Positions 1-8,993 of a stretch of 64,000 bases of DNA are shown one piece after another; positions within the stretch are counted from its first letter, which is position 1; each line of letters starts with the position of its first letter. The position numbers and the translations under genes are program-made. The stretch is from Ignavibacteria bacterium (GTDB lineage: Bacteria > Bacteroidota > Ignavibacteria > Ignavibacteriales > Ignavibacteriaceae), in assembly GCA_030693705.1 (NCBI GenBank), contig JAUYAB010000008.1:124001-188000 (forward strand), read 5' to 3'. The notes beneath the pieces were generated by a model. It ran no database searches, was not told the origin of the DNA, and worked only from the letters and a program-made list of their open reading frames with translations.

Positions 1-209
1 AATGCTTTAACAATTAGTTCAACAGCCGCTTCAATAAATGGAAGTTCTTGTTCAACCGCCAAAGGAACAAGTTTGTCTTCTTCGCTGATAATTTTTAATA
101 TTTCAAATGTTGAGCAAGCATCTATCTCCATCGAGTGAGGATTTCGTTGTTCTGTTGCCAACGCTGCTATTTCTTGAAAAAGTTTCTGTGGATTACGCGG
201 TTCGGACAT
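1..209 (-). CDS. murQ: N-acetylmuramic acid 6-phosphate etherase MurQ (N-terminal part; runs off the window)
   Basis: MurQ cleaves the lactyl ether of MurNAc-6-phosphate to GlcNAc-6-phosphate and D-lactate in cytoplasmic cell-wall recycling. The ATG is at 209-207 on the minus strand and the frame stays open to the window edge, giving about 69 residues. They contain the family's N-terminal pattern of TEQRNP, then MEIDACST, then EEDKLVPLAVEQELP, matching the usual ETRNP, MDLD and EDxxVAxAVexxLP blocks. The SIS sugar-binding domain would lie beyond the edge. The start overlaps the rsmG stop by one base (TAATG), so the two genes are probably translationally coupled. The call rests only on this N-terminal stretch. 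Confidence 0.8.
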   Translation of the reverse strand, partial: MSEPRNPQKLFQEIAALATEQRNPHSMEIDACSTFEILKIISEEDKLVPLAVEQELPFIEAAVELIVKA

Positions 210-898
210 TATTTTTCAATTTCCAAATGCACAAGTTTTTTTCCCTTTACATTTCGTAAGTTGGTTGGTTTGTAGTGAAGGTCATAGATTGTAGATTTTT
301 TAATACGTGGTTTATACTTTGTTTCAGCTTTTTGAAACTCTTCTGTCAAGTCACCACCTTTAAGAACGAGCAAGTGTCCTTTATCTTTTAAAAGTGGAAG
401 TGCATAACGCAATAAAATTATTAATGAATCCGTTGCCCGACTAACGACCAAATCAAAACTATTTTTGTACTTGGCAATAAATTCAGGATCCTCAACGCGG
501 CTGTTTTCCGCTTTAATATTATTGAGCATCAACTTGTCAATAAATTCTTCAACCGCAGCAATTTTCTTTCCGGTTGAATCAATCAAAACTCCCTGCAAAT
601 CGGGACGCATAATTGCGAGTGGAATTCCCGGAAAACCACCACCTGTTCCTATATCAATAAAACGCGTACATTTTTCGGGAATATATTTTGAGATGTAAGA
701 AGAAATAAAGATGTGGTTTTCAACAACCGAATCTATATCTTTCCGCGAAATAAGATTAACAACTTCATTTTTCTCCACTACAAGCTTGGCAAAGTAAGCC
801 AGGCGCTCCATTTGTGTTGAATCAGGATTGTAACCGTTTTCCCAATAAAAAGATGTTATTTCTTGAAAATATTTTTCACGAGTATTTCCTGTCGCCAT
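209..898 (-). CDS. rsmG: 16S rRNA (guanine-N7) methyltransferase RsmG (GidB)
   Basis: RsmG methylates G527 (E. coli numbering) of 16S rRNA with S-adenosylmethionine. The 229-residue product has the expected length. The SAM-binding motif DIGTGGGFPGIPLAI lies near residues 82-96, and the later LVVSRA motif near residue 150 is typical of the family. The gene follows mnmG on the same strand after 22 bases and overlaps the murQ start by one base. The mnmG-rsmG pairing is the standard arrangement near bacterial origins and supports the call. No truncation or missing motif is visible. Confidence 0.95.
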   Translation of the reverse strand: MATGNTREKYFQEITSFYWENGYNPDSTQMERLAYFAKLVVEKNEVVNLISRKDIDSVVENHIFISSYISKYIPEKCTRFIDIGTGGGFPGIPLAIMRPDLQGVLIDSTGKKIAAVEEFIDKLMLNNIKAENSRVEDPEFIAKYKNSFDLVVSRATDSLIILLRYALPLLKDKGHLLVLKGGDLTEEFQKAETKYKPRIKKSTIYDLHYKPTNLRNVKGKKLVHLEIEK

Positions 899-920
899 AC
901 CGGATCCAAAATGTTTGAAA

Positions 921-2798
921 TTATTTGCGCAAATATACCAATAAAATTGAAATATCTGAAGCAGTAACTCCCGATATTCGGGATGCCTGCCCTATTGAAC
1001 GCGGTTTAACCTTGCTCAGTTTCTCTCTTCCTTCGGTTGACAAACTGTTTAAGTTTGAATAATTGAAGTTTAAAGGAATGTGAAGCTCTTCAAATTTTTC
1101 CACTTTTTTTACCACTTCTTCTTGACGCTTTATATATCCTTCGTACTTCAGTTCAATTTCAAGTTGCTCAATGAGATATTCACTATTTTTAATTTCTTCA
1201 AGCGCCGCATCATTTTCTGACTTTACACTGAGAATATCTGAAAGTTTTAGTTCTGGTCTTTTAACAAGTTTTGCAATAAATTCCGAAGATTCAGATTGAT
1301 TCTCTCCAATTCGCTGTAGTAAAGGATTTATGTCTTTGGAATGAACTCTTATCGTCTCCAACAACTCCCTTCCGATAAGCAGCTTCACATTTTTTTCTTG
1401 TATCTCTTGCAAAAGATCATCCGAAATAAGTCCATACTTGTGACCGTACTTCGAAAGTCTTCTATCTGCATTATCTTGTCTTAAAAGCAGCCGATGCTCT
1501 GCTCGCGAAGTAAACATTCGATAAGGTTCTTCTGTAGATTTATTAACCAAGTCATCGATCATTACGCCGATATAAGCCTCACTTCTTTTTAAAACAAATT
1601 CTTCATTTTGTAATATTTTTGCAGATGCATTAATACCGGCAATTAAACCTTGGGCAGCGGCTTCTTCATAACCAGAAGTTCCATTTATTTGACCGGCAAA
1701 ATAAAGTCCTTCAACTAACTTTGTTTCAAGTGTTAAATCCACTTGATGAGGAGGGAAAAAATCATATTCAACTGCATAGCCGGGTCGTATCATTTCAACT
1801 TCTTCCAATCCTTTAATTTTATGAATGGCTTCCAACTGGACTTCCGCGGGCAGAGATGTTGAAAATCCATTTAAATAAATTAGATCGGAATCTAACCCTT
1901 CGGGTTCAAGAAAGAGATGATGTCTTTCTTTATCTTTGAAACGAACAATCTTATCTTCAATCGATGGACAATACCGCGGACCAACTCCCCGAATAAGTCC
2001 GGTAAACATTGGTGATTCATTAAATCCTTTTTCCAGAATCTGATGAACAGTAGCATCCGTGTAAGTAATATGGCAATTTACTTGCGGCAAATAAGGAAAT
2101 TCCGAAATATCGGTTCTAAAGGAAAAAGGTTGTGGCTTTTCATCTCCGGATTGAACTTCCAGAATATCCCAGTTGATCGAATTCTTGTTCAGTCGTGGTG
2201 GAGTACCAGTTTTTAGTCTGCCAGATTCAAAACCAAGCTGAACTAAACATTCGGTTAATCCAGTTGCCGGCATCTCTCCAAATCTTCCACCAGAGATAGC
2301 TTTTAATCCTGTATGCATTAAACCATTTAAGAATGTACCAGAACAGATAATTACAACCTTACATGTTATTTGCTTATTCTCTGAAGTTACGACTCCCGCA
2401 ATTTTTTTATTTTTCACCAAAACTTCAACAACGGAGTCTTCAATTATCCTTATATTGTTATAGGATTCAACCACCTTAATCGCTACCTCAGAATATAACT
2501 TCCTATCGTTTTGGCTCCTTGGAGACCAAACAGCCGGACCTTTGGAGCGGTTCAACATTCTAAATTGAATTCCGCTTTGATCCGCAATGATTCCCATAAC
2601 GCCGCCAAGGGCATCAATTTCTCTCACCAAATGTCCTTTTGCCGTTCCCCCAATTGCCGGATTGCATGACATTCTACCAATGGCTTTTTTCTCCATAGTA
2701 ACCAATGCAACATGCAAACCCATTTTTGCAGAAGCGCAAGCAGCTTCAATTCCCGCGTGCCCGGCACCAATAACAACTATATCAAAATTCAAATTCAA
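921..2798 (-). CDS. mnmG: tRNA uridine-5-carboxymethylaminomethyl modification enzyme MnmG (GidA)
   Basis: MnmG works with MnmE to add the carboxymethylaminomethyl group to wobble U34 of tRNAs, using FAD, NADH and methylene-tetrahydrofolate. The 625 residues match the family length. The N-terminus carries the Rossmann FAD motif GAGHAG at residues 11-16, then CNPAIGGTAKGHLVREIDALGG. The GTSGYEEAAAQGL and FTSRAEHRLLLRQDNAD blocks follow, and the C-terminal GVTASDISILLVYL helix is intact. mnmE is two genes upstream on the same strand, with a GNAT gene between them, so the complex partners are probably co-expressed. Confidence 0.97.
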   Translation of the reverse strand: MNLNFDIVVIGAGHAGIEAACASAKMGLHVALVTMEKKAIGRMSCNPAIGGTAKGHLVREIDALGGVMGIIADQSGIQFRMLNRSKGPAVWSPRSQNDRKLYSEVAIKVVESYNNIRIIEDSVVEVLVKNKKIAGVVTSENKQITCKVVIICSGTFLNGLMHTGLKAISGGRFGEMPATGLTECLVQLGFESGRLKTGTPPRLNKNSINWDILEVQSGDEKPQPFSFRTDISEFPYLPQVNCHITYTDATVHQILEKGFNESPMFTGLIRGVGPRYCPSIEDKIVRFKDKERHHLFLEPEGLDSDLIYLNGFSTSLPAEVQLEAIHKIKGLEEVEMIRPGYAVEYDFFPPHQVDLTLETKLVEGLYFAGQINGTSGYEEAAAQGLIAGINASAKILQNEEFVLKRSEAYIGVMIDDLVNKSTEEPYRMFTSRAEHRLLLRQDNADRRLSKYGHKYGLISDDLLQEIQEKNVKLLIGRELLETIRVHSKDINPLLQRIGENQSESSEFIAKLVKRPELKLSDILSVKSENDAALEEIKNSEYLIEQLEIELKYEGYIKRQEEVVKKVEKFEELHIPLNFNYSNLNSLSTEGREKLSKVKPRSIGQASRISGVTASDISILLVYLRK

Positions 2799-2827
2799 CT
2801 TTTTTTCTCTTCTTACTTAACAATGGA

Positions 2828-3379
2828 TTAGCTCTCGGTTTCACGTGAAACGGAATGTTCCCTTGTAATTCGAAATTCATACATCTTTTCTTTTAAAATG
2901 GCGTTACAATAAGCCTTATCGGAATAACCGGAATTTGTAAATCCAGACTTCTCAAGCGCCTTAATGGAGGCACTATTAGATTCGAAAACAATTGCTTTAA
3001 CGGTCTGTAGTTTTAAATCATCAAAACAAAATTGTGTTATTTGCTTAATTGACCTCGTTATAATTCCTTTATTGTGGTACTCTCTTCCCAACCAATATCC
3101 AATTTCGCAAGTTCCGGAATGAAAATTAATTTCCTTCACACCGATTAGTCCAAGCATCGTATCGTTCTCAAATTGGGCAATTGCGCAGTGGAATTCTTTT
3201 TGTTCGTTTTCCATTTCATTCGCAAATTGAATAAAGGAGAGTGCATTTTCCAGCAAATAGGGATTCGGAACCGTGGCTAAATATTTAACAATGTTAAAAT
3301 CTTGCAGATATTCATAGATTTTTTCAGCATCGCTCAGTTTAAGACTTCTAATTTTATATGGGTGAAATTTAATCTCCAT
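2828..3379 (-). CDS. GNAT-family N-acetyltransferase (RimJ/RimL-like)
   Basis: The 183-residue protein has the RimJ/RimL-type GNAT architecture: an early LKLSDAEKIYEYLQD helix, the strand pair FHCAIAQFENDTMLGLIGVKEIN, then GTCEIGYWLGREYHNKGI, which is the acetyl-CoA pyrophosphate-loop region. The later VFESNSASIKALEKSGF is typical of this subfamily. The substrate cannot be read from sequence; ribosomal-protein or amino-acid acetylation are possibilities. The gene sits between mnmE and mnmG, an unusual place for a GNAT. Its 3' end contains a parS-like palindrome that encodes the SVSRETE residues, so the C-terminus is shaped by a chromosome-segregation site. Confidence 0.85.
   Translation of the reverse strand: MEIKFHPYKIRSLKLSDAEKIYEYLQDFNIVKYLATVPNPYLLENALSFIQFANEMENEQKEFHCAIAQFENDTMLGLIGVKEINFHSGTCEIGYWLGREYHNKGIITRSIKQITQFCFDDLKLQTVKAIVFESNSASIKALEKSGFTNSGYSDKAYCNAILKEKMYEFRITREHSVSRETES
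2837..2852. promoter_or_regulatory. parS-like centromere site 1 (ParB binding), inside the acetyltransferase gene
   Basis: The 14-base core GTTTCACGTGAAAC is a perfect palindrome and equals the core of the bacterial parS consensus TGTTNCACGTGAAACA; only the two outermost bases differ. It lies in the last codons of the GNAT gene. Together with a second site 545 bases away it marks the chromosomal ParB loading region, which is normally close to the origin. parA and parB are not in this window. Confidence 0.85.
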
Positions 3380-3381
3380 AA

Positions 3382-3397
3382 TGTTCCACGTGAAACC
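3382..3397. promoter_or_regulatory. parS-like centromere site 2 (ParB binding), between mnmE and the acetyltransferase gene
   Basis: TGTTCCACGTGAAACC matches the parS consensus TGTTNCACGTGAAACA at all but the last base. It occupies most of the 21-base gap between the acetyltransferase start and the mnmE stop. ParB-CTP clamps would load here and spread to both sides. Confidence 0.88.
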
Positions 3398-3400
3398 GGG

Positions 3401-4762
3401 TTATTTACCTATGCAGAATCGACTGAATATGTTGTTTAGAATATCATCGGAAGTTACCTCACCGATGATCTCGCCAAGTGAATTTTCCGCATTTCGCAAA
3501 TCAACAGAAATAAATTCGCCACTCAATTTTTGTTTTATGGCATCAATTGAGTTTTGTAAATATATTTTGGCCTTTTTCAAATTTTCAAAATGGCGTGAGT
3601 TGGATACGATAGCCGAATGTTCTGAATATGAATTTCCACTAAAAACTTTTTCATGAAGTTTGGAAAACAAATTGTTTATTCCGTAGCCCGTCAAAGCAGA
3701 AATATAGACATCGGCTTCCTTTTCGGGAAGGTTTTCAAGGTCTACTTTATTTAAAACCGTAATAACCTTATCCCCAGAGGTCAATTGAAGTAGTTCTTCT
3801 TGTAATTCTTTTGATATTTTTTGTTGAACGTCATTAATAAATAAAACAACATCAGCGTTTTTGACCGCTTCCCTACTGCGCAAAACACCCTCTATCTCAA
3901 TTTCATTTTTTGTCGGGCGAATTCCGGCCGTATCAAAAAGTCGGAATAAAACTCCGTTAATTGAAACTTCTTCGCGTATTACATCGCGGGTTGTCCCTGG
4001 AATTTCACTTACGATGGCGCGCGCTTCTTTTAAAATATAATTAAGCAACGATGATTTCCCTACATTCGGAATGCCTACCAAAGCGACGTTAACTCCGTCG
4101 CGAATAATTTTGCCAAAAGAATACGTTCCAAGCAATTTATCAATTTCTGAAATAATATTTTCAACCATTAAGAGTAATTTGTCGTAAGCAATAAATTCAA
4201 CATCTTCTTCGGCAAAATCTAATTCAAGTTCTACAAGCGAAGATGTATCTATTAACTGTGTTCGCAATTCATGAATTTTTTTTGAAAGCATACCATCAAG
4301 TTGATTTCTTGCACCTCTCAGAGAAGCCTCCGTACGCGCATTAACAACCTCAACAACCGCTTCTGCTTGTGCTAGATCAAGTTTGCCATTTAAGAAAGCT
4401 CGCTTCGTAAACTCACCCGGCTCTGCAATACGGACATCGTGTTGCAATAATAATTCAATAATTTTTTTTGTAATAAATTGATTGCCGTGTGTGCTTATCT
4501 CAACGCTATCTTCGCCCGTGTATGAATGCGGTTTGCGAAAGACAGAAACCAAAACATCATCAATAAGATTTTTGTTTTCGTCAATTATTTTTCCGTAATG
4601 AATTGTGTGTGATTTTGCCTCGGCTATTTTTATTTTGCCTGAAAAGACCACATCAATTGCTTCAAAAGATTTATTTCCACTAATGCGAATAACGGAAATT
4701 GCGCCGACACCGGCTGGTGTGGCTACTGCTACAATGGTATCGTTTTGGTTTTGTAAAATCAT
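3401..4762 (-). CDS. mnmE: tRNA modification GTPase MnmE (TrmE)
   Basis: MnmE is the GTPase partner of MnmG in wobble-uridine modification. I start it at ATG 4762, which gives 453 residues beginning MILQNQNDTIVAVATP, the usual family start; the open frame continues 25 residues upstream without family character. The N-terminal folate-binding domain has GVGAISVIRISG and SYTGEDSVEISTHGN. The G domain has the P-loop GIPNVGKSSLLN, the GTTRD switch, DTAGIR and NKVD. The C-terminus ends FCIGK with the catalytic-motif cysteine. Two parS-like sites lie just downstream. The divergent vapBC unit begins 138 bases away. Confidence 0.96.
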   Translation of the reverse strand: MILQNQNDTIVAVATPAGVGAISVIRISGNKSFEAIDVVFSGKIKIAEAKSHTIHYGKIIDENKNLIDDVLVSVFRKPHSYTGEDSVEISTHGNQFITKKIIELLLQHDVRIAEPGEFTKRAFLNGKLDLAQAEAVVEVVNARTEASLRGARNQLDGMLSKKIHELRTQLIDTSSLVELELDFAEEDVEFIAYDKLLLMVENIISEIDKLLGTYSFGKIIRDGVNVALVGIPNVGKSSLLNYILKEARAIVSEIPGTTRDVIREEVSINGVLFRLFDTAGIRPTKNEIEIEGVLRSREAVKNADVVLFINDVQQKISKELQEELLQLTSGDKVITVLNKVDLENLPEKEADVYISALTGYGINNLFSKLHEKVFSGNSYSEHSAIVSNSRHFENLKKAKIYLQNSIDAIKQKLSGEFISVDLRNAENSLGEIIGEVTSDDILNNIFSRFCIGK

Positions 4763-4848
4763 GGTTCGCAAAAATACGGAAAGCGGAAAGGAGTAACAAA
4801 GTATTTTGCCGTGGCAATAAATCTCCGGCACAATCAATGGAAATGGGA

Positions 4849-4879
4849 TTGTTCAAAAAACTTTATTGGTGTATGTTTG
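4849..4879 (+). promoter_or_regulatory. Predicted Bacteroidota-type promoter of the vapBC unit
   Basis: TTG at 4849-4851 is followed after 20 bases by TATGTTTG at 4872-4879, an exact match to the Bacteroidota -7 consensus TAnnTTTG. The antitoxin ATG at 4901 has an AAGGAG ribosome site starting at 4890. TGTACA at 4878-4883 overlaps the end of the -7 box and could serve in operator binding by the antitoxin; that part is inference. Confidence 0.5.
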
Positions 4880-4900
4880 TACATTAATAAAGGAGAAGTT

Positions 4901-5149
4901 ATGAAAAGAACCCAAATTTATCTTGATGCCGAAATTTTTGCTGTTCTAAAAGTGGAAAGCAAATTAAAAAGAACAAGAATCTCAAGTTTGATCCGCGAAG
5001 CATTGAGGGAAAAATATTCTATACAAGAAAAAAAAGCTATGGTTATTGATAAGGTTGCCGGAATTTGGAAAGATAGAGATTTCGATGTAGATGAATACGT
5101 ACGCGAAAAACGTTCTAACAAAAGAAGAGAGTCTTTATATGAAAAATAG
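4901..5149 (+). CDS. VapB-type ribbon-helix-helix antitoxin
   Basis: The 82-residue protein starts at ATG 4901 behind a clear AAGGAG; an in-frame upstream extension has no family character. The N-terminus MKRTQIYLDAEIFAVLKVES, followed by RISSLIREALREKY, is a typical ribbon-helix-helix DNA-binding fold. The charged C-terminal part (IWKDRDFDVDEYVREKR) is the likely toxin-binding tail. It overlaps the next gene, a PIN-domain toxin, by 11 bases, so the two form a VapBC operon. The antitoxin would neutralise the RNase and autorepress the operon with it. Confidence 0.87.
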   Translation: MKRTQIYLDAEIFAVLKVESKLKRTRISSLIREALREKYSIQEKKAMVIDKVAGIWKDRDFDVDEYVREKRSNKRRESLYEK

Positions 5150-5516
5150 CGTTTTACTAGATTCTGATGTTATCATTTGGTTCTTGAGAGGAAGAGTTGA
5201 TATCAAAGAAAAACTTCAAAAGTTTTTTTTGGAAGAAACTCTTTACACAACTCCAGTTTCTGTTGCTGAAATATTTGCCGGGTTGAGACCCAACGAGTCC
5301 AAAATGATTAAAGAATTTTTCAACCAATTAAATATCAGCACTATCACTTATGATATTGGCTGCATGGCAGGTGAATATTTAAATAAATACTCAAAAAGTC
5401 ACGGACTGGAATTGGGAGACGCATTAATCGCTGCTTCGGTTTTAACTTTTAATTTAAAACTTTGGACTTTGAACACAAAACATTACCCTATGTTACAATC
5501 ACACGATTTTATTTGA
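5139..5516 (+). CDS. VapC-type PIN-domain ribonuclease toxin
   Basis: VapC toxins are Mg-dependent RNases that cleave tRNA or rRNA when the antitoxin is degraded. The ATG at 5139 gives 125 residues starting MKNSVLLDSDVIIWFLRG. PIN acidic residues are visible: the Asp in LLDSD (residue 8), the Glu in VSVAEIFAGLRP, and the Asp in GLELGDALIAA. The closing WTLNTKHYPML motif is also typical. The active site therefore looks intact. The start overlaps the antitoxin stop by 11 bases. clpB begins 16 bases after the toxin stop and could receive read-through transcription. Confidence 0.9.
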   Translation: MKNSVLLDSDVIIWFLRGRVDIKEKLQKFFLEETLYTTPVSVAEIFAGLRPNESKMIKEFFNQLNISTITYDIGCMAGEYLNKYSKSHGLELGDALIAASVLTFNLKLWTLNTKHYPMLQSHDFI

Positions 5517-5532
5517 TTGAGGATAAACAACC

Positions 5533-8178
5533 ATGTCTTTCAACTTTAACAAATTTACGGTAAAAGCACAGGAAGTAATTCAAAACGGAATTGAAATTGC
5601 ACAAAGTTTCAACAATCAAATTCTGGAACCTGAACATATTCTTGCCGCATTGGTAGAAGAAAAAGGAAGCATCGCCGACACAATCATTCAAAAAGCCGGT
5701 GGAAATTCCGACAGAATAAAAATAAAAGTCAGCGAACTGCTTGAACGCTTGCCGAAAGTTTCCGGCGCATCGGCAGGGATTGGCGATCATCAGATGTCGA
5801 ATCATCTTGCGAAACTTTTTGATCAATCGACGGAAGAAGCTAACAATCTAAAGGATGAATTTATTTCAACCGAACATTTGCTTCTTGCGCTTGCTAAAGA
5901 TTCCGGAAAAGCAGGACAATTGCTTCGCGATAACGGAGTAACTGTTGATATTATTTTACTAGCCTTAAAAGATGTCCGCGGTACCCAGCGCGTAACAAAT
6001 CAAAATGCGGAAGATACTTATCAATCACTTAAAAAGTTTGGAAGAGATCTAAATGAACTTGCCCGTGCCGGTAAACTTGATCCGGTTATTGGACGAGATG
6101 AAGAAATACGAAGAGTGCTACAAGTTCTTTCTCGAAGAACAAAAAATAATCCTGTTTTGATTGGTGAACCCGGTGTTGGGAAAACCGCCATTGCCGAAGG
6201 AATCGCTCATCGAATTATTTCAGGCGATGTCCCGGAAAATTTAAAAACAAAAAGAATTGTTGCACTTGATATGGGAGCTCTTATTGCCGGGACACAATTC
6301 CGCGGACAATTTGAAGAGCGCATGAAAGCCGTGTTAAAAGAAGTTCAAGATGCAAACGGAGAAATAATTTTATTTATCGATGAGCTTCATACGCTTGTTG
6401 GAGCCGGCTCAGTACAAGGCTCGATGGATGCAGCAAATATTTTGAAGCCTGCCCTTGCGCGCGGAGAACTTCACTGTGTGGGCGCTACAACTATTGATGA
6501 ATACAAAAAATATATCGAAAAAGATGCCGCACTCGAAAGAAGATTCCAACCCGTTCTAGTTGATGAACCAAGCGAAGAAGATGCTATCTCAATTCTTCGC
6601 GGACTAAAAGAGCGGTACGAAGTCCATCACGGAGTAAGAATAACTGACGGCGCAATTGTAGCGGCAGTTCAACTTTCTGCGCGATACATATCTGACCGTT
6701 TCCTTCCCGACAAAGCTATTGATCTTGTTGACGAATCGGCGTCTAAACTCCGTATCGAAATTGATTCGATGCCGGAAGAACTTGATGTGCTCGAAAGAAA
6801 AATTAAACAACTTGAAATTGAACGCGAAGCGTTGAAGCGGGAAAAAGATGAAGCTTCGGAAAAAAGATTGGGAGAACTTGAAACGGAAGTCGGTAATTTA
6901 ACAGAAGAAAAAAATCAACTTAAACAACATTGGATTTTAGAAAAAGAAAAAATTCAATCCATCCGTTCAATCAAAAGTGAAATTGAACAGGCGAAAACCG
7001 ATGCAGACAAATACGAGCGCGAAGGAGATTTAGGCAGAGTTGCGGAAATCCGTTACGGAACCATCTCTTCTCTTGAAAAAAAATTAAAAGAAGAAACTCT
7101 TCTCCTTTCACAAATTCAAACAAACAAAAAAATGTTGAAGGAAGAAGTTGATGCCGAAGACATTGCCGAGGTCGTTGCAAAATGGACGGGTATTCCCTTA
7201 AACAAAATGTTGGAAGGTGAGCGAAGTAAACTTATCCGGCTGGAAGAAGAGCTGCATAAAAGAATTGTGGGACAAGAAGACGCTGTTGCCTCCGTTGCCA
7301 ATGCAATCCGCCGTTCACGCGCGGGGCTGCAAGATGCTAACCGCCCCATCGGTTCATTTATTTTTATGGGAACAACGGGCGTTGGCAAAACAGAACTTGC
7401 ACGCGCGCTTGCAGAATTTCTTTTTGATGATGAACATGCAATGATCCGCATTGATATGAGTGAATACATGGAGAAGTTTTCCGTTTCGCGTTTAATTGGC
7501 GCACCTCCGGGATACATTGGTTACGAAGAGGGTGGGCAGTTAACCGAAGCTGTCCGGCGCAAACCATATTCTGTTGTACTGCTTGATGAAATTGAAAAAG
7601 CGCATTCCGATGTATTCAATATTTTACTGCAAGTGTTGGATGAAGGAAGATTAACCGATAACCAGGGAAGAACGGTAAATTTTAAAAACACAATTGTAAT
7701 CATGACTTCCAATCTCGGCTCGCATATTATTCACGAACATCTTGAAAAAATAAACGAAGAAAATATTCAGCAGATAATGGGAAATCTGCGAATGCTGTTA
7801 AGTGATTTATTGAAGAAGACTATTCGTCCCGAATTTCTTAACCGCATTGATGACATTATTCTTTTCAGACCGTTAACGAAAAAAGAACTGCGAAAAATTG
7901 TTGATATTCAAATAGAGAAAGTTCAAAAGATGCTGCATGATAAAAATATTATTATGGAACTAAGCGATGACGCAAAGGATTGGCTTGCCGAACTCGGGTA
8001 TGATGTTGCTTATGGCGCGCGTCCGCTGAAGAGAATTATTCAACGGTATTTGATCAATCCCCTTTCTCAGGAATTACTCTTAGGAAATTTTGCAAGCGGT
8101 GATTTTATTTTTGTTGAACAGGGAGAAAAAGGAAATTTAGATTTTACTAAAAAAGATTCTGTAACGCATCCCGATTAG
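5533..8178 (+). CDS. clpB: ATP-dependent chaperone ClpB
   Basis: ClpB is the hexameric AAA+ disaggregase that extracts polypeptides from aggregates together with DnaK. The 881 residues contain the Clp N-domain repeats (residues 1-145), a first AAA+ module with Walker A GEPGVGKT near residue 211, a coiled-coil middle domain (about 410-530), and a second AAA+ module with GTTGVGKTE near residue 613. The [13 protein letters not shown] sensor-2 region lies near residue 830. No CIRE HSE or sigma-32 site could be made out. It starts 16 bases after vapC. The last residues (VTHPD) and the stop codon fall inside a palindromic intergenic repeat, suggesting that the C-terminus was altered by repeat insertion. 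Confidence 0.97.
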   Translation: MSFNFNKFTVKAQEVIQNGIEIAQSFNNQILEPEHILAALVEEKGSIADTIIQKAGGNSDRIKIKVSELLERLPKVSGASAGIGDHQMSNHLAKLFDQSTEEANNLKDEFISTEHLLLALAKDSGKAGQLLRDNGVTVDIILLALKDVRGTQRVTNQNAEDTYQSLKKFGRDLNELARAGKLDPVIGRDEEIRRVLQVLSRRTKNNPVLIGEPGVGKTAIAEGIAHRIISGDVPENLKTKRIVALDMGALIAGTQFRGQFEERMKAVLKEVQDANGEIILFIDELHTLVGAGSVQGSMDAANILKPALARGELHCVGATTIDEYKKYIEKDAALERRFQPVLVDEPSEEDAISILRGLKERYEVHHGVRITDGAIVAAVQLSARYISDRFLPDKAIDLVDESASKLRIEIDSMPEELDVLERKIKQLEIEREALKREKDEASEKRLGELETEVGNLTEEKNQLKQHWILEKEKIQSIRSIKSEIEQAKTDADKYEREGDLGRVAEIRYGTISSLEKKLKEETLLLSQIQTNKKMLKEEVDAEDIAEVVAKWTGIPLNKMLEGERSKLIRLEEELHKRIVGQEDAVASVANAIRRSRAGLQDANRPIGSFIFMGTTGVGKTELARALAEFLFDDEHAMIRIDMSEYMEKFSVSRLIGAPPGYIGYEEGGQLTEAVRRKPYSVVLLDEIEKAHSDVFNILLQVLDEGRLTDNQGRTVNFKNTIVIMTSNLGSHIIHEHLEKINEENIQQIMGNLRMLLSDLLKKTIRPEFLNRIDDIILFRPLTKKELRKIVDIQIEKVQKMLHDKNIIMELSDDAKDWLAELGYDVAYGARPLKRIIQRYLINPLSQELLLGNFASGDFIFVEQGEKGNLDFTKKDSVTHPD

Positions 8179-8192
8179 ACGGGATGCGCTAC
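8161..8192. repeat. Palindromic repeat at the clpB 3' end
   Basis: CGCATCCCG at 8065 plus 100 (8165-8173) pairs perfectly with CGGGATGCG at 8180-8188 around a six-base loop, and the outer GTA/TAC can extend the stem. The left arm and loop encode the last ClpB residues and its TAG stop. There is no T-run directly after the stem, so it is more like a REP/MITE-type palindrome than a simple terminator, though it could still protect the 3' end of the mRNA. Confidence 0.7.
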
Positions 8193-8268
8193 GATTTTAT
8201 GTTTTTCTATGAAAGCAAACAGCCTTTGCAAACGTGACATGATAAAAAATAATTCTCTTTCTCAATTA

Positions 8269-8631
8269 TCATTCTGCATTTTTAATTTTCTTTTTTAGTT
8301 CTTCAACTTGCGAGATAAACTCACTCATCTTTTCTACCGGAATATCATTCGCGAAATGGCGCAAGTCGCCGACAGAAACGGGACGAAGTTTATTCAGCCC
8401 GAGTACTTCCGGTTTCTCTATATTTTTATTCGGTTCCCATTCCATTAAATCGTTGGGCGTGCAGTTTAATGCGATGCAGAGTTTTTCTAGATATTCCGGT
8501 TGAAGCGCACTGAAACGGTTGCCGGTAATTCTGTACGCCGCTTGTTTTCCAAATCCGTTTTTCATTAAAAAACTTGCGGGAGTGGTTATTCCGCGCAGTT
8601 TGAAGAGTTTCTTTAAGTTATAGGTAAGCAT
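8269..8631 (-). CDS. XRE-family helix-turn-helix regulator
   Basis: The 120-residue protein has an N-terminal Cro/C1-type helix-turn-helix (MLTYNLKKLFKLRGITTPASFL, then LEKLCIALNCTPNDLMEW), followed by a tail with a short coiled coil near the end (VEKMSEFISQVEELKKKI). The LCxxLNCxPxDLxEW pattern is typical of the HTH_26/Cro-C1 group. Its target is unknown. The gene is isolated, with a clpB-side gap of 90 bases and a repeat-rich non-coding stretch upstream that would hold its promoter. Confidence 0.8.
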   Translation of the reverse strand: MLTYNLKKLFKLRGITTPASFLMKNGFGKQAAYRITGNRFSALQPEYLEKLCIALNCTPNDLMEWEPNKNIEKPEVLGLNKLRPVSVGDLRHFANDIPVEKMSEFISQVEELKKKIKNAE

Positions 8632-8712
8632 AAGAACCTCGATTGTAAATAAATAAATGACATTATATTATTACGACATGAGAAAAATATGTCATACTAC
8701 AAGAAAATGCAA

Positions 8713-8900
8713 GTTATTAATGAGACACTATTCTTTTGTTGTAAGATTATTATTTTAATTTCAAGAAGATATTATTCAGCAATGGAATATAATTCTGTAA
8801 CAATGAGAAGATATTCTTTAACAATGAGAGGGATTTCTTTAGCGTTCTTATAATATTGTTTAGCAATGAGTAGTAATTCTTGTGTAATGAGAAGAAATTA
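8713..8900. repeat. Degenerate 21-base tandem repeat array
   Basis: Seven units line up exactly every 21 bases from 8754 to 8900, with consensus near TTTAACAATGAGAAGATATTC. Units begin at 8754, 8775, 8796, 8817, 8838, 8859 and 8880. A further unit at 8713-8733 matches the consensus at about 15 of 21 bases but is one base out of phase. Read on the minus strand the array is an open frame of seven-codon repeats such as KEYLLIV and QELLLIA, with no obvious start codon and an in-frame stop near 8772. Confidence 0.75.
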
Positions 8901-8993
8901 ACTGCACAAATGAAATAGTAGACTGGAAATGTTTGTTTTTAGGCTGAAAATCGATTTTATTTTTTTGGATATTGCATATTTGGGAGAAATAAT

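Noticed and set aside
7116-7517. 133-codon open frame opposite clpB
   Set aside because: Antisense to the conserved second AAA+ module; no start context.
8754-8900. CRISPR array
   Set aside because: Units are adjacent without spacers, and no cas genes are present.
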